From assembly GCF_001308875.1 (NCBI RefSeq), contig NZ_KQ465112.1, positions 62,001 to 126,000 on the forward strand: a DNA stretch of 64,000 nt, in the 5' to 3' direction. Of this stretch, positions 9,185-18,437 are shown piece after piece; within the stretch, counting starts at the first letter, position 1; the number at the start of each line of letters is the position of its first letter. This stretch comes from Lysinibacillus sp. ZYM-1 (GTDB lineage: Bacteria; Bacillota; Bacilli; Bacillales_A; Planococcaceae). The translations under genes and the position numbers were made by a program. A model generated the notes under the pieces. It was not told the DNA's origin. It searched no databases and was given only the letters and a program-made list of their open reading frames with translations.

Positions 9185-10209
9185 GGTTTTCCTCCAGTCC
9201 AATGGAGAAGCTCTTCTTGAATAAAAGGTAAGGTTTGTAATTTTTCTTTGATAGCAACCACACTTAACATTTGTGTATTATTAGAATTATATTCATCCGT
9301 TAAGGTAATTTTAGGAGAGCCCTCATCCAGGTATTTTCCATAATTTAAATCCCGATTATCTGCTGGAATCCGATAAAAATCACCTAAATCTATGGCTTTT
9401 GCTGCTTCTTCCTTTGTACATAATACCTCATACATTTTTTCACCATGCCGTGTGCCGATAATTTGAATGGCATTGTTCACTTGGAAAATTTCGAGTAGAG
9501 CTTGTGCTAAATTTTCTATTGTAGCAGCGGGTGATTTTTGCACCATAATATCGCCATTTTGTGCATGTGAGAAGGCATATAGCACCAATTCGACTGCTTC
9601 CTCAAGGCTCATCATAAATCGTGTCATGTTAGGATCTGTAATGCTTAAAGGTTTTCCAGCTTTTATTTGTTCGACGAAAAGTGGGATGACGGAGCCTCGT
9701 GAAGCCATCACATTGCCATATCTTGTGCCACAAATCAACGTTTGTTTTGGATCGACCATCCGTGATTTGGCGATAAATGTTTTCTCCATCATGGCCTTGG
9801 ATATTCCCATTGCATTAACAGGGTAGGCCGCCTTATCGGTCGAAAGACAAATAATCTTTTTAACGCCAAATTGAATAGCAGCAGTTAAGACATTGTCTGT
9901 TCCTAAAATATTTGTTTTAACAGCTTCTAAAGGGAAAAATTCGCAAGAGGGGACTTGCTTAAGTGCCGCAGCATGAAACACATAATCTACGTTATACATA
10001 GCATGGTGGAGGCTCTGTATATCGCGTACATCCCCAATGTAAAATTTAATTTTAGAATGCTGATAAAGCCTTCGCATATCATCTTGCTTTTTCTCATCCC
10101 TTGAAAAAATACGGATTTCCTTAATGTCCGTATTTAAAAATCGCCTTAATACCGCATTACCAAAAGATCCTGTTCCTCCAGTAATCAGTAAAATTTTATT
10201 TTTAAACAT
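9181..10209 (-). CDS. UDP-N-acetylglucosamine 4,6-dehydratase-like (CapE/PseB type)
   Basis: A 342-residue extended SDR. The ATG at 10209 fits the start of the Rossmann fold (KNKILLITGGTGSFGNAVL), with GGGAGGTG 13 bases upstream. The catalytic segment reads STDKAAYPVNAMGISKAMMEK. Met replaces the usual catalytic Tyr in MGxxK, as in the CapE, PseB and WbjB dehydratases. These convert UDP-GlcNAc to a 4-keto-6-deoxy sugar. The neighbours, a reductase and a glycosyltransferase, fit synthesis of a surface or spore-coat glycan. No epimerase or aminotransferase is present, so the final sugar is open. Confidence 0.88.
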   Translation of the reverse strand: MFKNKILLITGGTGSFGNAVLRRFLNTDIKEIRIFSRDEKKQDDMRRLYQHSKIKFYIGDVRDIQSLHHAMYNVDYVFHAAALKQVPSCEFFPLEAVKTNILGTDNVLTAAIQFGVKKIICLSTDKAAYPVNAMGISKAMMEKTFIAKSRMVDPKQTLICGTRYGNVMASRGSVIPLFVEQIKAGKPLSITDPNMTRFMMSLEEAVELVLYAFSHAQNGDIMVQKSPAATIENLAQALLEIFQVNNAIQIIGTRHGEKMYEVLCTKEEAAKAIDLGDFYRIPADNRDLNYGKYLDEGSPKITLTDEYNSNNTQMLSVVAIKEKLQTLPFIQEELLHWTGGKP

Positions 10210-10256
10210 AGTATGGTTTGTTACACCTCCCGCATGCTTAATACCATTCACAGTTG

Positions 10257-10856
10257 TTATTTCAATCCTCTTTCATGTAAATCGCATTCCGAGTTTTCTC
10301 TTGGGTAGTTGTACCAATAAGCGAATTCATGGGTATATTTACTCGTTGGGTTTTTGTCCATAAGTGCACAATTAAAATCCCAATCGCCCGCGATATCCTT
10401 ACGAATGGTAAACTTTGCATCCCCGATAAAGCTTCTTCGAATGATTTTAAATTGTCCGGGCAATGAGTAGCGATTTGATTCATCTTTAATAAACCCATAG
10501 CCATTTTTGATGATCATGTTGTAATAATAAATATCAAATTCACCATCCACTTGTGCTAATACATTGCGGATGGCAGGTAAATAGTGGTCATCACTATCGA
10601 TGATGGCAATATAATCACCTGTTGCCTCAGCTATGCATCGATTATAGGCAACACTTGCACCGAGATTCGTTGGATGAACGATGATTTTTAAAGCTGCGCA
10701 GTTTTTTTGATAGTTCTGTAAAATGGCTAAAGTATTGTCTGTGGAGCCGTCATCTACAACGATAATTTCATAGGCATATTCTTTAGGAATACTGTCAAGC
10801 ATTGTTAAGATCCATTCTTCGCTATTAAACGCAGGTGATAAAAAGCTTAATTTCAT
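10257..10856 (-). CDS. Short family 2 glycosyltransferase
   Basis: 199 residues, all within the GT-A fold. It starts MKLSFLSPAFNSEEW with GGAGGGATAAA upstream of the ATG. Nucleotide and metal binding is indicated by VVDDGSTDNT (about 34-43) and IIDSDDHYLP (the DxD-like motif). No C-terminal membrane helices are present, unlike many GT2 enzymes, and the protein is shorter than the usual 250-350 residues. It may be a soluble single-domain transferase. It is the first gene of the minus-strand unit, and the gap to the dehydratase is about 47 bases. Donor and acceptor are unknown. Confidence 0.88.
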   Translation of the reverse strand: MKLSFLSPAFNSEEWILTMLDSIPKEYAYEIIVVDDGSTDNTLAILQNYQKNCAALKIIVHPTNLGASVAYNRCIAEATGDYIAIIDSDDHYLPAIRNVLAQVDGEFDIYYYNMIIKNGYGFIKDESNRYSLPGQFKIIRRSFIGDAKFTIRKDIAGDWDFNCALMDKNPTSKYTHEFAYWYNYPRENSECDLHERGLK

Positions 10857-11113
10857 TTTATCCCTCCATCCTTATTAGTTAGTTTAGTTATTCAGGTTTA
10901 CTGAGTAGATTCTTTATTACAATATGCGTGGATAGAGGGCTATTGTAGGCAATTGCTTGTTATCAGAAGTTTTTTAAGAGAGTAGTTTTATGAATAGTAT
11001 TATTTTTTGGTAGAGAAATATGGGGATGCAAGTGACAATTTACTAAGTTATACACGTTTGGCAGGCGTGGGCATAAACTAGGCAAGAGCGCTTTTTTAAG
11101 AAAGAGGGATTCG

Positions 11114-12202
11114 ATGAAAAAAAGGATCGCATTTATTTGTAGCGTGGAATCTTCTAAACTTTCCGATGCACACATTTTCAAAGATCTGTGTCTTGTACCT
11201 ATTTTACTAGGGGAGTATTTAGGGTATGAAGTTAGTATAGTTACGACAGAGATGAATGAAACCCTTCTGCAACAATCTTTTCCAGCTGTAAAATTTGAGC
11301 ATGTACCATTTGGAATTGATTATGTAGCAAATATGAATGCCTATTTAGTTAAGCATGCCAAGGACATCGACCTTGTATTTGCTATAGGGCCGTATCCATC
11401 CTATCTTTCCATTCTTCAAACCTATAAGCAATATAATCCTAATGGCAAAATCTATATGAAGTTAGATGTTAATCGATTTTGGCTAAATCGATTAAAAACC
11501 TATCCATACTTTTTAGAATTGCTACAGCTTTGTGATCTTCTGACCTCTGAATGTGCCTCTATTCAAACGGCTATTCGAGAGTTTACACAATTAGATGTCA
11601 AACATATCCCAAACGGCTTTTATGAGCATTTTCACACAGAGCCTGTACAGTTTCATGAGAAAGAAAATAGAATTCTATCAGTAGGACGCTTAGATGCGCC
11701 AGAGAAGCAGACCATCTTTACGGTAAAAGCCTTTCTAGCAGCACAGCTGACAGACTGGGAGCTTCGTTTAGTAGGGCCAATGTCTGAATCGTTTCAGCAG
11801 GAGCTTACAATGGTACTGGACGGTCATCCCTGTGCTACTCAAGTGACGATTGTAGGGCCCATCTATGACAAGGTGCAGTTGGAGGAGGAGTACCGTAAGG
11901 CGAAAATTTTCTGCTTAACCTCCACGGTCGAATGCTATGCACATGTTTTTGCAGAGGCTGCTAAAAACGGTTGTTATATCGTGACAACCGATGTTGATGG
12001 GGCTGCAGATATTACCCAACAACAACGTTTTGGCATTATACATCCAACACATGATTGGGAAAGTGTTGGAAAGACGTTGAGGCAAATTTCACAACAGGAA
12101 ACATTGCTAGCAGATACTTGTCAACAGCTACAAGCCTACGCTCGGAAGGAATTAAACTGGCAGCATATCGTGAAAAATGTCGCTGCATATTTAAATGAAT
12201 AA
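11114..12202 (+). CDS. Family 4 (GT-B) glycosyltransferase
   Basis: A 362-residue protein with AAGAAAGAGGG before its ATG. The C-terminal half has the GT4 signature: ILSVGRLDAPEKQ at the domain start, and the E-x7-E retaining motif in VECYAHVFAEAAKNG, close to GADI. The N-terminal half is a divergent acceptor-binding Rossmann domain. It is read divergently from the GT2/dehydratase/reductase unit across about 257 bases, so both may serve one glycan pathway under shared control. No signal peptide or membrane helix is evident, so it probably acts on the cytoplasmic face of the membrane. Confidence 0.87.
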   Translation: MKKRIAFICSVESSKLSDAHIFKDLCLVPILLGEYLGYEVSIVTTEMNETLLQQSFPAVKFEHVPFGIDYVANMNAYLVKHAKDIDLVFAIGPYPSYLSILQTYKQYNPNGKIYMKLDVNRFWLNRLKTYPYFLELLQLCDLLTSECASIQTAIREFTQLDVKHIPNGFYEHFHTEPVQFHEKENRILSVGRLDAPEKQTIFTVKAFLAAQLTDWELRLVGPMSESFQQELTMVLDGHPCATQVTIVGPIYDKVQLEEEYRKAKIFCLTSTVECYAHVFAEAAKNGCYIVTTDVDGAADITQQQRFGIIHPTHDWESVGKTLRQISQQETLLADTCQQLQAYARKELNWQHIVKNVAAYLNE

Positions 12203-12210
12203 AAGTAGAA

Positions 12211-12230
12211 CTTCTCTCGATTGAGAGGAG
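12211..12230 (+). terminator. Probable terminator after the GT4 gene
   Basis: An 8-bp stem with a four-base loop (CTTCTCTC-gatt-GAGAGGAG, one G-T pair) starts 8 bases past the stop codon. It is followed by a T-rich stretch (TATTCTTTTC). Confidence 0.55.
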
Positions 12231-12329
12231 TATTCTTTTCTTTATACCATTATTTCCTATATAATAAAAACTAGATTTATAATGTTAGTGAATCACGGGA
12301 ATCACGGGAAGACACAAGGGGAGACAAAA

Positions 12330-12770
12330 ATGGAAATACTACAAGCAACTATGAACGAACTAGAAGAGTTAACTATGCTATTTGATGAATATCGTCAGTT
12401 TTATGGGATTGAATCAGATATAAGTAGCACAAAGGCATTTTTACAATTACGATTGGCCTTAAAAGAGTCGGTTATTTTTATTGCACTAGTAGATGGCAAG
12501 ACTGTTGGATTTACACAATTATATCCAACATTTTCTTCCATCGCCTTACAACGTGCCTATATTTTAAATGATATTTATGTTACAGAGGATGCTAGAGGCC
12601 TAGGGGTGGGCAAATCATTGATGGAAAAAGTATTTCACTATTGTGAGCAACAGTATGCTCGCTATGTTACATTGCAAACGGCAGCTGATAATGTGAATGC
12701 ACGTAAGCTTTATGAAAAGCTTGAAATGAAGCAAGATGAATACTGTAATTATGTTAAATATTTTATGTAA
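12330..12770 (+). CDS. GNAT family N-acetyltransferase
   Basis: 146 residues from the ATG at 12330, which follows AGGGGAG. An earlier in-frame ATG at 12282 lacks a ribosome site. The acetyl-CoA-binding motif A is EDARGLGVGKSLM (about residues 88-100). The C-terminal motif B region is NVNARKLYEKLEMKQDEYCNYVKYF. The domain covers the whole chain. The substrate is unknown; relatives acetylate amino acids, polyamines or peptides. It has its own terminator and appears monocistronic. Confidence 0.9.
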   Translation: MEILQATMNELEELTMLFDEYRQFYGIESDISSTKAFLQLRLALKESVIFIALVDGKTVGFTQLYPTFSSIALQRAYILNDIYVTEDARGLGVGKSLMEKVFHYCEQQYARYVTLQTAADNVNARKLYEKLEMKQDEYCNYVKYFM

Positions 12771-12782
12771 GCAAAATGTGTT

Positions 12783-12808
12783 AGCATCTCATCTTATGAT
12801 GAGATGCT
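12783..12808 (+). terminator. Terminator after the GNAT gene
   Basis: A perfect 11-bp stem (AGCATCTCATC-ttat-GATGAGATGCT) followed directly by six T's, 12 bases after the stop codon. Confidence 0.92.
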
Positions 12809-12826
12809 TTTTTGTGGTCCTAAAAT

Positions 12827-12851
12827 CCCCTAGATATTTTTAATCTAGGGG
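12827..12851 (-). terminator. Terminator after the subtilase gene (minus strand)
   Basis: Inverted repeat CCCCTAGAT / ATCTAGGGG with a seven-base loop. It lies 12 bases beyond the stop of the minus-strand protease gene and has a short T-rich tail on that strand. Confidence 0.7.
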
Positions 12852-12863
12852 ACGTTATTGTCA

Positions 12864-15800
12864 TTATTTAATTTCTAACGTATAAGGTTGTGTACTTGCT
12901 TGACCATAATATTCACTAACTTCAATATAGTATTTGCCTGCATCCAGTTCAACTGTACCCATTTCAGCATCTCCAGCTCCGTAAAGATCTAAAGTTTTGA
13001 CGGTTTTCCCGTTTGCATCTAACACACGAATCACGCCATCTAGCGCTTTTTCCGTTTGAAGTGAGAAGAAAACTTCACGTTTTTGGTCATTGTTAAATTC
13101 AAAGTAATCTTTATCACCAAATGGAATACCCGCATTTAAATATTGAGTAGCTACCCATTTGTCGTCTTTTTTCGTTAGGGCAGATGGTTTGGTTGGTACA
13201 CCATTCACTAATTGGGAATCTGCATCTTCGTCTGCTCGTTTATGGTCAAACATCGTTAATGTATAGGGTTGAATGGACACTTGGCCAAGACCCATGCTAT
13301 TAACTAGAATAAAATACCCGCGATCTTTTTTAGCCTTAAAGGATGTATTTACGTCTGTCGTTCCAACCATACCAAGTAGCATTTCAAGAATATTATCGCT
13401 TATTCCAAAAGGTATGGCAGTTTCCATTTCTTTCGGATCAATTTTCATATTGCCATTCGTATCTTCAATTATAGATCCTGCAAATTTCAAGTCCTTTTGT
13501 AGCTCTTTTGGCAGTTGATTTAATTGTTCATTGGTAAATGGAACAGAGGAAAGCAACAGACTCATAACTTCATCATTGCCTTCTTGCTTATAATAATAAT
13601 AATCCTCATCGTCTTGGTAAATTAGATGATCCTTATAAGTTGTACCTGGTTGAATTTTTATAGCTTTTGCTTCTTCATGATTCTCTGGATTATAATCTGT
13701 TGGAATATCACCTATTTTACTTGTTTTCAAAGTATAAGGTTCAGCAGAACGTTCACCTGCATTCACAACGGCTACCACATATGTTTTGTCCTTTTTCAAT
13801 GGTATAACTTTTGCATCGTTTTCATTACCAGCTGAACCAAGGAGTAATGAAAGTAAACCTAAGTCATTTGTTAAGGACGATACAGGAATTAGTTCCTTTG
13901 CTTCTTCATTATATTCAAACACAGTACCAGAAGGCATTTGGTTTGCACCTTTGATAAAGCTAAAACTATAAAGGGCATCTTCCTTAGATTTAAATAAGAA
14001 GTAGTCCTCATCATATTCTGTTTGGAAATAAGCTTTTTGATCCTCTCCAATAGTAAAGCGAATAGCTTGCTTGATAATCGGATCAACATTTTCTAGACTG
14101 TCCGTTGTAAAGGAATTCATGAACATACTCATAATGCCATCAATTTCATTGCGTTTTTTTGCTGTACTTGGTGTAATCGGTAATTGTTCTTCAGGGACAC
14201 TTTCCTCGAACATGACTTCCTCTATAGGTAGTCCATCTTCATCTGGTGGGAGTGTAACAACCTCTCCTTTTAATGTATAAGGGATCATGGATTCACTGAT
14301 TGTTTCCTCTTTTTCAATGCCACCACTAAAGAACATCTCGATTGAAAATTCACTATCACTCTCATTGGATACACTTAAAACATATTCTTGATCTGGAACA
14401 GCATCGATGATCATACTAACAGCTTCACCTTTACCTGCACCGTAAGAACTTTGAATTGAGTAGGCTTCCTCTTCTTCACTGTCCTCTTTTTTAGCTTGAT
14501 TCACTTCCTCCGGTGGAATTGGATTGAAGTCATCTTTTAGATAAAGATCCATAGAGGCAGTAACACCTGGAATGCCAGATAGATCAAACTTTAATGTCGT
14601 CGGTTTTTTTACAGAAAACGTAAAATAATCTTGATCTTTTTGTTGGTCTTTGGACAATAGTGTGTAGTTTTTGCCTGCTGTATTATATGGGAACTTTTTA
14701 ATTGACTCCATTGAAGATTTATCTAATGCATCGATTGGCAAGTCCGAGTCCTTCGTAGTTTGTGCTGTAAAGATATAAGTAGATTTGCCTTTTAAGCTAT
14801 AGCTACCATTATGATCTTTCACACCAATTAGAAGCGTTCCTTTTTGGTCTGCTTTAAAGAGATAACCTTCTTTTTTTCCTACGCGAACATCATTAACATG
14901 GATCGGCTCTACTTCACCTTGCTGGTTATTTGGGTAGAAATATAAGTCAAAGGCATAATCGTAGTTATCAGCGCCTTTTAAAGTTAACTGGGTATATTCA
15001 TTCGCCTCTAACTCAACCTTGTACCATTTTTTTTCGTCTTGCTGTTCAAAAACACCCTGTTCAGTATTTAAAGTATTTTTAGCAAGAACTTTGGCGTTTT
15101 TGATACGCTCTTCTTTGGATTCAGAATAATGTTTAGGAAGATTATTTAAATCGAACTGTAAGGCTTTCACAGGATCGACAAGCCCATGACCATAAGTAAG
15201 ATCATAGCCTTTCTCACCCAAATCTTGAGCCGTCATTTCAAGAATGGCTTCAATTTCATGTGGCTTTAAATTCGGATATTTTGATTTAAGTAGGGAGGCG
15301 ATGCCTGCCACTACTGGAGATGCCATAGATGTGCCACTAAATTTGACAAATGAAGATCCTTTTTTCTCATCATGTACGGTACTGTAGATATCTTCACCTG
15401 GTGCCACGACATCGACAGATGGACCAAAATTGGAATAGCTTGATAGTTTATTGCGATCATTCGTTGAACCAACACTAATAACGCCTTGATAGGAAGCCGG
15501 GAAAGAATATTCATCAGTCGACTCATTTCCTGCCGCTGCTACAATCGTAATTCCGCTATCAATGGCTTTTTGAACAGCTTCCTTCATAAGTGGAGATTCA
15601 CCATAGCCTCCTAGACTCATATTAATGACGTCAGCACCTTGCTCAATGGCGTACAGAATACCTTGTGCAATGATAAAATCATTTGCTCCTTCTTTGCCGT
15701 TAAAGACATCAATTGGTAGTAGCTTGGCTTTCGGATTAATCCCATGTCCACCTATTCCATTGTCTTTTGCTGCGGCGATAATGCCTGCAACATGTGTTCC

Positions 15801-16382
15801 GTGATCACCTGGATAAGAAGTATTTGCGGGTGCGGCTGCATTATATGGTGTAAGTACTTGAGATTTTAGGTCGGGGTGTTTAAAATCAACACCAGAATCG
15901 ATGACAGCTACTGTTACGTCATGATCGCCAGCTAATGCTAATGCCTTATCCATTTGCAGTAGGCTTAAATGATACATCTCTTGTTTCTTTGGATCGAGTT
16001 CCTTGTTGAAAGAATGATAGACATAACTAGGGGATACACTTGTAATCCCGTTCTGCTTTAAATAGTAAGAGACGGCCTTTTCTATGGATACACCTTTGTT
16101 AAGCTGAATCACATCATAACCTAATGAAGGGATGGAGCGGATGACCTTGGAGCCAATTTTTTTATGTACGTTTTTATCAAGCCCTGAATGCTTGATAATA
16201 ATCGTATCCTTACTCATCCATTTCTCTTCATTTTTAAGATGCTTTCCTGCATGTTGTGAACTGCTTGCTAATACGTTCTTCGCCGTTTGTTGTGGTATCT
16301 CCTCCGCAAAGGCAGAAGCGGCAGGAACCATAAGTGCAGCAGATGCTACGACAGCGACTGATTTTTTTAACCAACTTTTCAA
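12864..16382 (-). CDS. Large secreted subtilisin-family (S8) serine protease
   Basis: 1172 residues from the TTG at 16382, which has AAGGAGAG just upstream; a TTG 36 bases earlier has no ribosome site. Residues 1-26 form a signal peptide (KSWLKKSVAVV...) ending AFA. An I9-like propeptide follows (about 55-125). The S8 domain carries the catalytic triad Asp162 (VIDSGVD), His194 (HGTHVAG) and Ser352 (FSGTSMASP). The long C-terminal part (about 440-1172) has at least four beta-rich units resembling pre-peptidase C-terminal (PPC) domains, for example near YDYAFDLYFYPN and near QDYFTFSVKKPTTLKFDL. A nutritional or biofilm role is likely; no cell-wall sorting motif is seen. Confidence 0.93.
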   Translation of the reverse strand: MKSWLKKSVAVVASAALMVPAASAFAEEIPQQTAKNVLASSSQHAGKHLKNEEKWMSKDTIIIKHSGLDKNVHKKIGSKVIRSIPSLGYDVIQLNKGVSIEKAVSYYLKQNGITSVSPSYVYHSFNKELDPKKQEMYHLSLLQMDKALALAGDHDVTVAVIDSGVDFKHPDLKSQVLTPYNAAAPANTSYPGDHGTHVAGIIAAAKDNGIGGHGINPKAKLLPIDVFNGKEGANDFIIAQGILYAIEQGADVINMSLGGYGESPLMKEAVQKAIDSGITIVAAAGNESTDEYSFPASYQGVISVGSTNDRNKLSSYSNFGPSVDVVAPGEDIYSTVHDEKKGSSFVKFSGTSMASPVVAGIASLLKSKYPNLKPHEIEAILEMTAQDLGEKGYDLTYGHGLVDPVKALQFDLNNLPKHYSESKEERIKNAKVLAKNTLNTEQGVFEQQDEKKWYKVELEANEYTQLTLKGADNYDYAFDLYFYPNNQQGEVEPIHVNDVRVGKKEGYLFKADQKGTLLIGVKDHNGSYSLKGKSTYIFTAQTTKDSDLPIDALDKSSMESIKKFPYNTAGKNYTLLSKDQQKDQDYFTFSVKKPTTLKFDLSGIPGVTASMDLYLKDDFNPIPPEEVNQAKKEDSEEEEAYSIQSSYGAGKGEAVSMIIDAVPDQEYVLSVSNESDSEFSIEMFFSGGIEKEETISESMIPYTLKGEVVTLPPDEDGLPIEEVMFEESVPEEQLPITPSTAKKRNEIDGIMSMFMNSFTTDSLENVDPIIKQAIRFTIGEDQKAYFQTEYDEDYFLFKSKEDALYSFSFIKGANQMPSGTVFEYNEEAKELIPVSSLTNDLGLLSLLLGSAGNENDAKVIPLKKDKTYVVAVVNAGERSAEPYTLKTSKIGDIPTDYNPENHEEAKAIKIQPGTTYKDHLIYQDDEDYYYYKQEGNDEVMSLLLSSVPFTNEQLNQLPKELQKDLKFAGSIIEDTNGNMKIDPKEMETAIPFGISDNILEMLLGMVGTTDVNTSFKAKKDRGYFILVNSMGLGQVSIQPYTLTMFDHKRADEDADSQLVNGVPTKPSALTKKDDKWVATQYLNAGIPFGDKDYFEFNNDQKREVFFSLQTEKALDGVIRVLDANGKTVKTLDLYGAGDAEMGTVELDAGKYYIEVSEYYGQASTQPYTLEIK

Positions 16383-16538
16383 TTGTATCTCTCCTTGGTG
16401 TTCTATATTAAGTCTCAACTATACTAATACGGATAAATATTAGAAAAGTTTCGTAAATGAGGAAAATTTTTCTCCTTGATTTTAAAAAATGAACAGTAAA
16501 GTGGTGAACTGTCCGTTCCATTTTATTGGTGATGCCCA

Positions 16539-17387
16539 TTATACTTCAACATTTGTCTGCTCAATTAATTGTAGTAAATCATGCTTGGAGCGGGGAAGTG
16601 AAATATTTTCTTGCAATAACTTCTTTTTTTGTAGTGCAATCGCCATTTCAAAAACCCATGGACGTTCAAGATGAGCACATTTTAGCAATTCCTCTTCATA
16701 AAACAAGGCGATAGGATCACCATTGTAAATAATTTTTCCTGCCTCCATAACAATGATTTGATCTGCCCACTCATAGGCGAGGGGAATGTCGTGAGTAGCA
16801 AGGATAATGGTTCTTTCACAGGCCTCTAATTTAGCTAGGTATTGCAAAAGTTGTGTAGCATAATAGTTATCAAGGCCTGCTGTTGGTTCGTCTAATAAGA
16901 GGACAGTTGGTTCCATCGCTAAAACACCTGCCATTGCCACGCGCTTTTTCTGTCCTACGCTCAAAAAATGAATGGGCTTATCTAGTAAATCTGTGACTTC
17001 TGTTTGTGCAACAGCCCATGCTATTTTTTCCTCGATTTTTTCCGTAGACCATCCAAGGTTCAGTGGCCCAAATGCTATATCTTGCTTGACAGTTCCTGAA
17101 AAAAGCTGATTATTGGCATCTTGAAAGACGATACCGACCTGTTGACGAAGGGCCTTTAATGCTTTTCTACTATATTGAAGTTCGTTTCCATCAAATGAAA
17201 TGGTTCCAGCAGTTGGTTTCAAAATGCCATTAAGATGTTGAAATAAAGTGGATTTTCCTGCCCCGTTATGACCGAGAATAGCGATTTTTTTCCCTTTTGG
17301 AATGTCTAATATAATATTTGTTAAAGCCTTCGTGCCATCCGCATAGGCATAACACAGATTGTTGAGTTTAAAATAAAATGCTGTCAT
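16539..17387 (-). CDS. cbiO: Cobalt ECF transporter ATPase CbiO
   Basis: 282 residues from the ATG at 17387, which overlaps the cbiQ stop (ATGA). It has Walker A GHNGAGKST, signature LSVGQKKRVAMAG, Walker B VLLLDEPTAGLD and the H-loop LATHDIPLAYEWAD. It powers uptake by the CbiMNQ complex. It is the last gene of the minus-strand unit, whose leader carries a cobalamin riboswitch, so the substrate is almost certainly Co2+. Length and motif spacing are normal for the family. Confidence 0.95.
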   Translation of the reverse strand: MTAFYFKLNNLCYAYADGTKALTNIILDIPKGKKIAILGHNGAGKSTLFQHLNGILKPTAGTISFDGNELQYSRKALKALRQQVGIVFQDANNQLFSGTVKQDIAFGPLNLGWSTEKIEEKIAWAVAQTEVTDLLDKPIHFLSVGQKKRVAMAGVLAMEPTVLLLDEPTAGLDNYYATQLLQYLAKLEACERTIILATHDIPLAYEWADQIIVMEAGKIIYNGDPIALFYEEELLKCAHLERPWVFEMAIALQKKKLLQENISLPRSKHDLLQLIEQTNVEV

Positions 17388-18157
17388 GAGAAGCACCCTC
17401 CATATACAATGAGGAATAAAAAAATAGCCGCCATACCTAGCCAATTTCTCTTGCTATAAGAGCCCACTTCTTGCCAATAGACGATTTCACCACCACGCGC
17501 CTGCATGGCATTGTTGAGCTCACGACTGCGCTGAAACATTTCAACAAACAACGCTGCAATGAGCATGGATATTGAGCGTAACCATTGCATCGGTGAATGG
17601 TAGCCAAGCCGGGCTTGCTGAGCTAATTGAATTTTTTGCATGCTTTCTAAAAACATAAAAATAAAACGATAGGTGAGTTCTACTAACTCTACTAGTAAAG
17701 TAGGGAGATGCCATTGTCGAAGTACATAACAAATCCCTTGTACGGATGTTGTTAAAATTAAAAAATATAAACAACTAATACTACCAAGGACGATAAAGAA
17801 CAGCTGCTGCGCTGATGCAACACTTGCTCTCCCGATAAAAATTGTCCAATTCGTATATGTAACAACCCCAATATGGGCAGGTAATACATTAGTTGCTGGC
17901 GTTATCGAAATTAAGATGGATGCGAGACTCGTTAATAGGAAAAAACCAGGTAATAATAATAGCTTTGCATAGTATTTTAGTGGAATTTTCGCGCCAAAAA
18001 TGATAAAAGCACTCATTACAAAAAATGTAATGAGTGAAAGTCGTTCATCTCTCATAATAAGCGTGAATAGAAGTAATCCTAGTGAAAATATCATTTTTTC
18101 TAACGGATGAACGAACGCTAGCTTATTGAGATACGCATACTTATCAATGAGTAACAT
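17384..18157 (-). CDS. cbiQ: Cobalt ECF transporter membrane coupling protein CbiQ
   Basis: 257 residues with several hydrophobic segments (for example IFSLGLLLFTLIM, LLLPGFFLLTSLASILI and LFFIVLGSISCLYFLIL). The conserved cytoplasmic coupling helix is RSRELNNAMQARGG, the A-R-G motif that contacts the ATPase. CbiQ links the ATPase CbiO to the CbiMN substrate-capture pair. Its gene starts 5 bases after cbiN ends and overlaps cbiO by 4 bases, so it is translationally coupled. Confidence 0.94.
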   Translation of the reverse strand: MLLIDKYAYLNKLAFVHPLEKMIFSLGLLLFTLIMRDERLSLITFFVMSAFIIFGAKIPLKYYAKLLLLPGFFLLTSLASILISITPATNVLPAHIGVVTYTNWTIFIGRASVASAQQLFFIVLGSISCLYFLILTTSVQGICYVLRQWHLPTLLVELVELTYRFIFMFLESMQKIQLAQQARLGYHSPMQWLRSISMLIAALFVEMFQRSRELNNAMQARGGEIVYWQEVGSYSKRNWLGMAAIFLFLIVYGGCFS

Positions 18158-18162
18158 AGTCC

Positions 18163-18435
18163 TTAACCTTCTTTATGTTTGCCACGCATATAGCCAATAA
18201 AGTAGCCAATAAAACCCGCTCCTATAGCTGCTTGTAGCACGAATAATAAGCTTTCAATTTCACCACTAGGTGGTTCCCATAAACTGTCAAACCATGGCTC
18301 GTATTCTGCATTGATTTCCCCAATAGCAGCTTCTGCTTCACCATCTGCTCCACCGAATTCTGCTCCTTTTTGTATGAAAAGAGGGATAATGGCTAATAGC
18401 ACAACAATTGCTAAAAGTAATAAATTTCGTTTCAT
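18163..18435 (-). CDS. cbiN: Cobalt transporter accessory protein CbiN
   Basis: A 90-residue protein with an N-terminal membrane helix (LLLLAIVVLLAIIPLFI) and a C-terminal one (VLQAAIGAGFIGYFIGYM) flanking an acidic extracytoplasmic loop (GGADGEAEAAIGEINAEYEPW). This two-helix topology and the position between cbiM and cbiQ identify CbiN. CbiN assists metal loading of CbiM. It ends with a positively charged cytoplasmic tail (RGKHKEG). Confidence 0.94.
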   Translation of the reverse strand: MKRNLLLLAIVVLLAIIPLFIQKGAEFGGADGEAEAAIGEINAEYEPWFDSLWEPPSGEIESLLFVLQAAIGAGFIGYFIGYMRGKHKEG

Positions 18436-18437
18436 AG

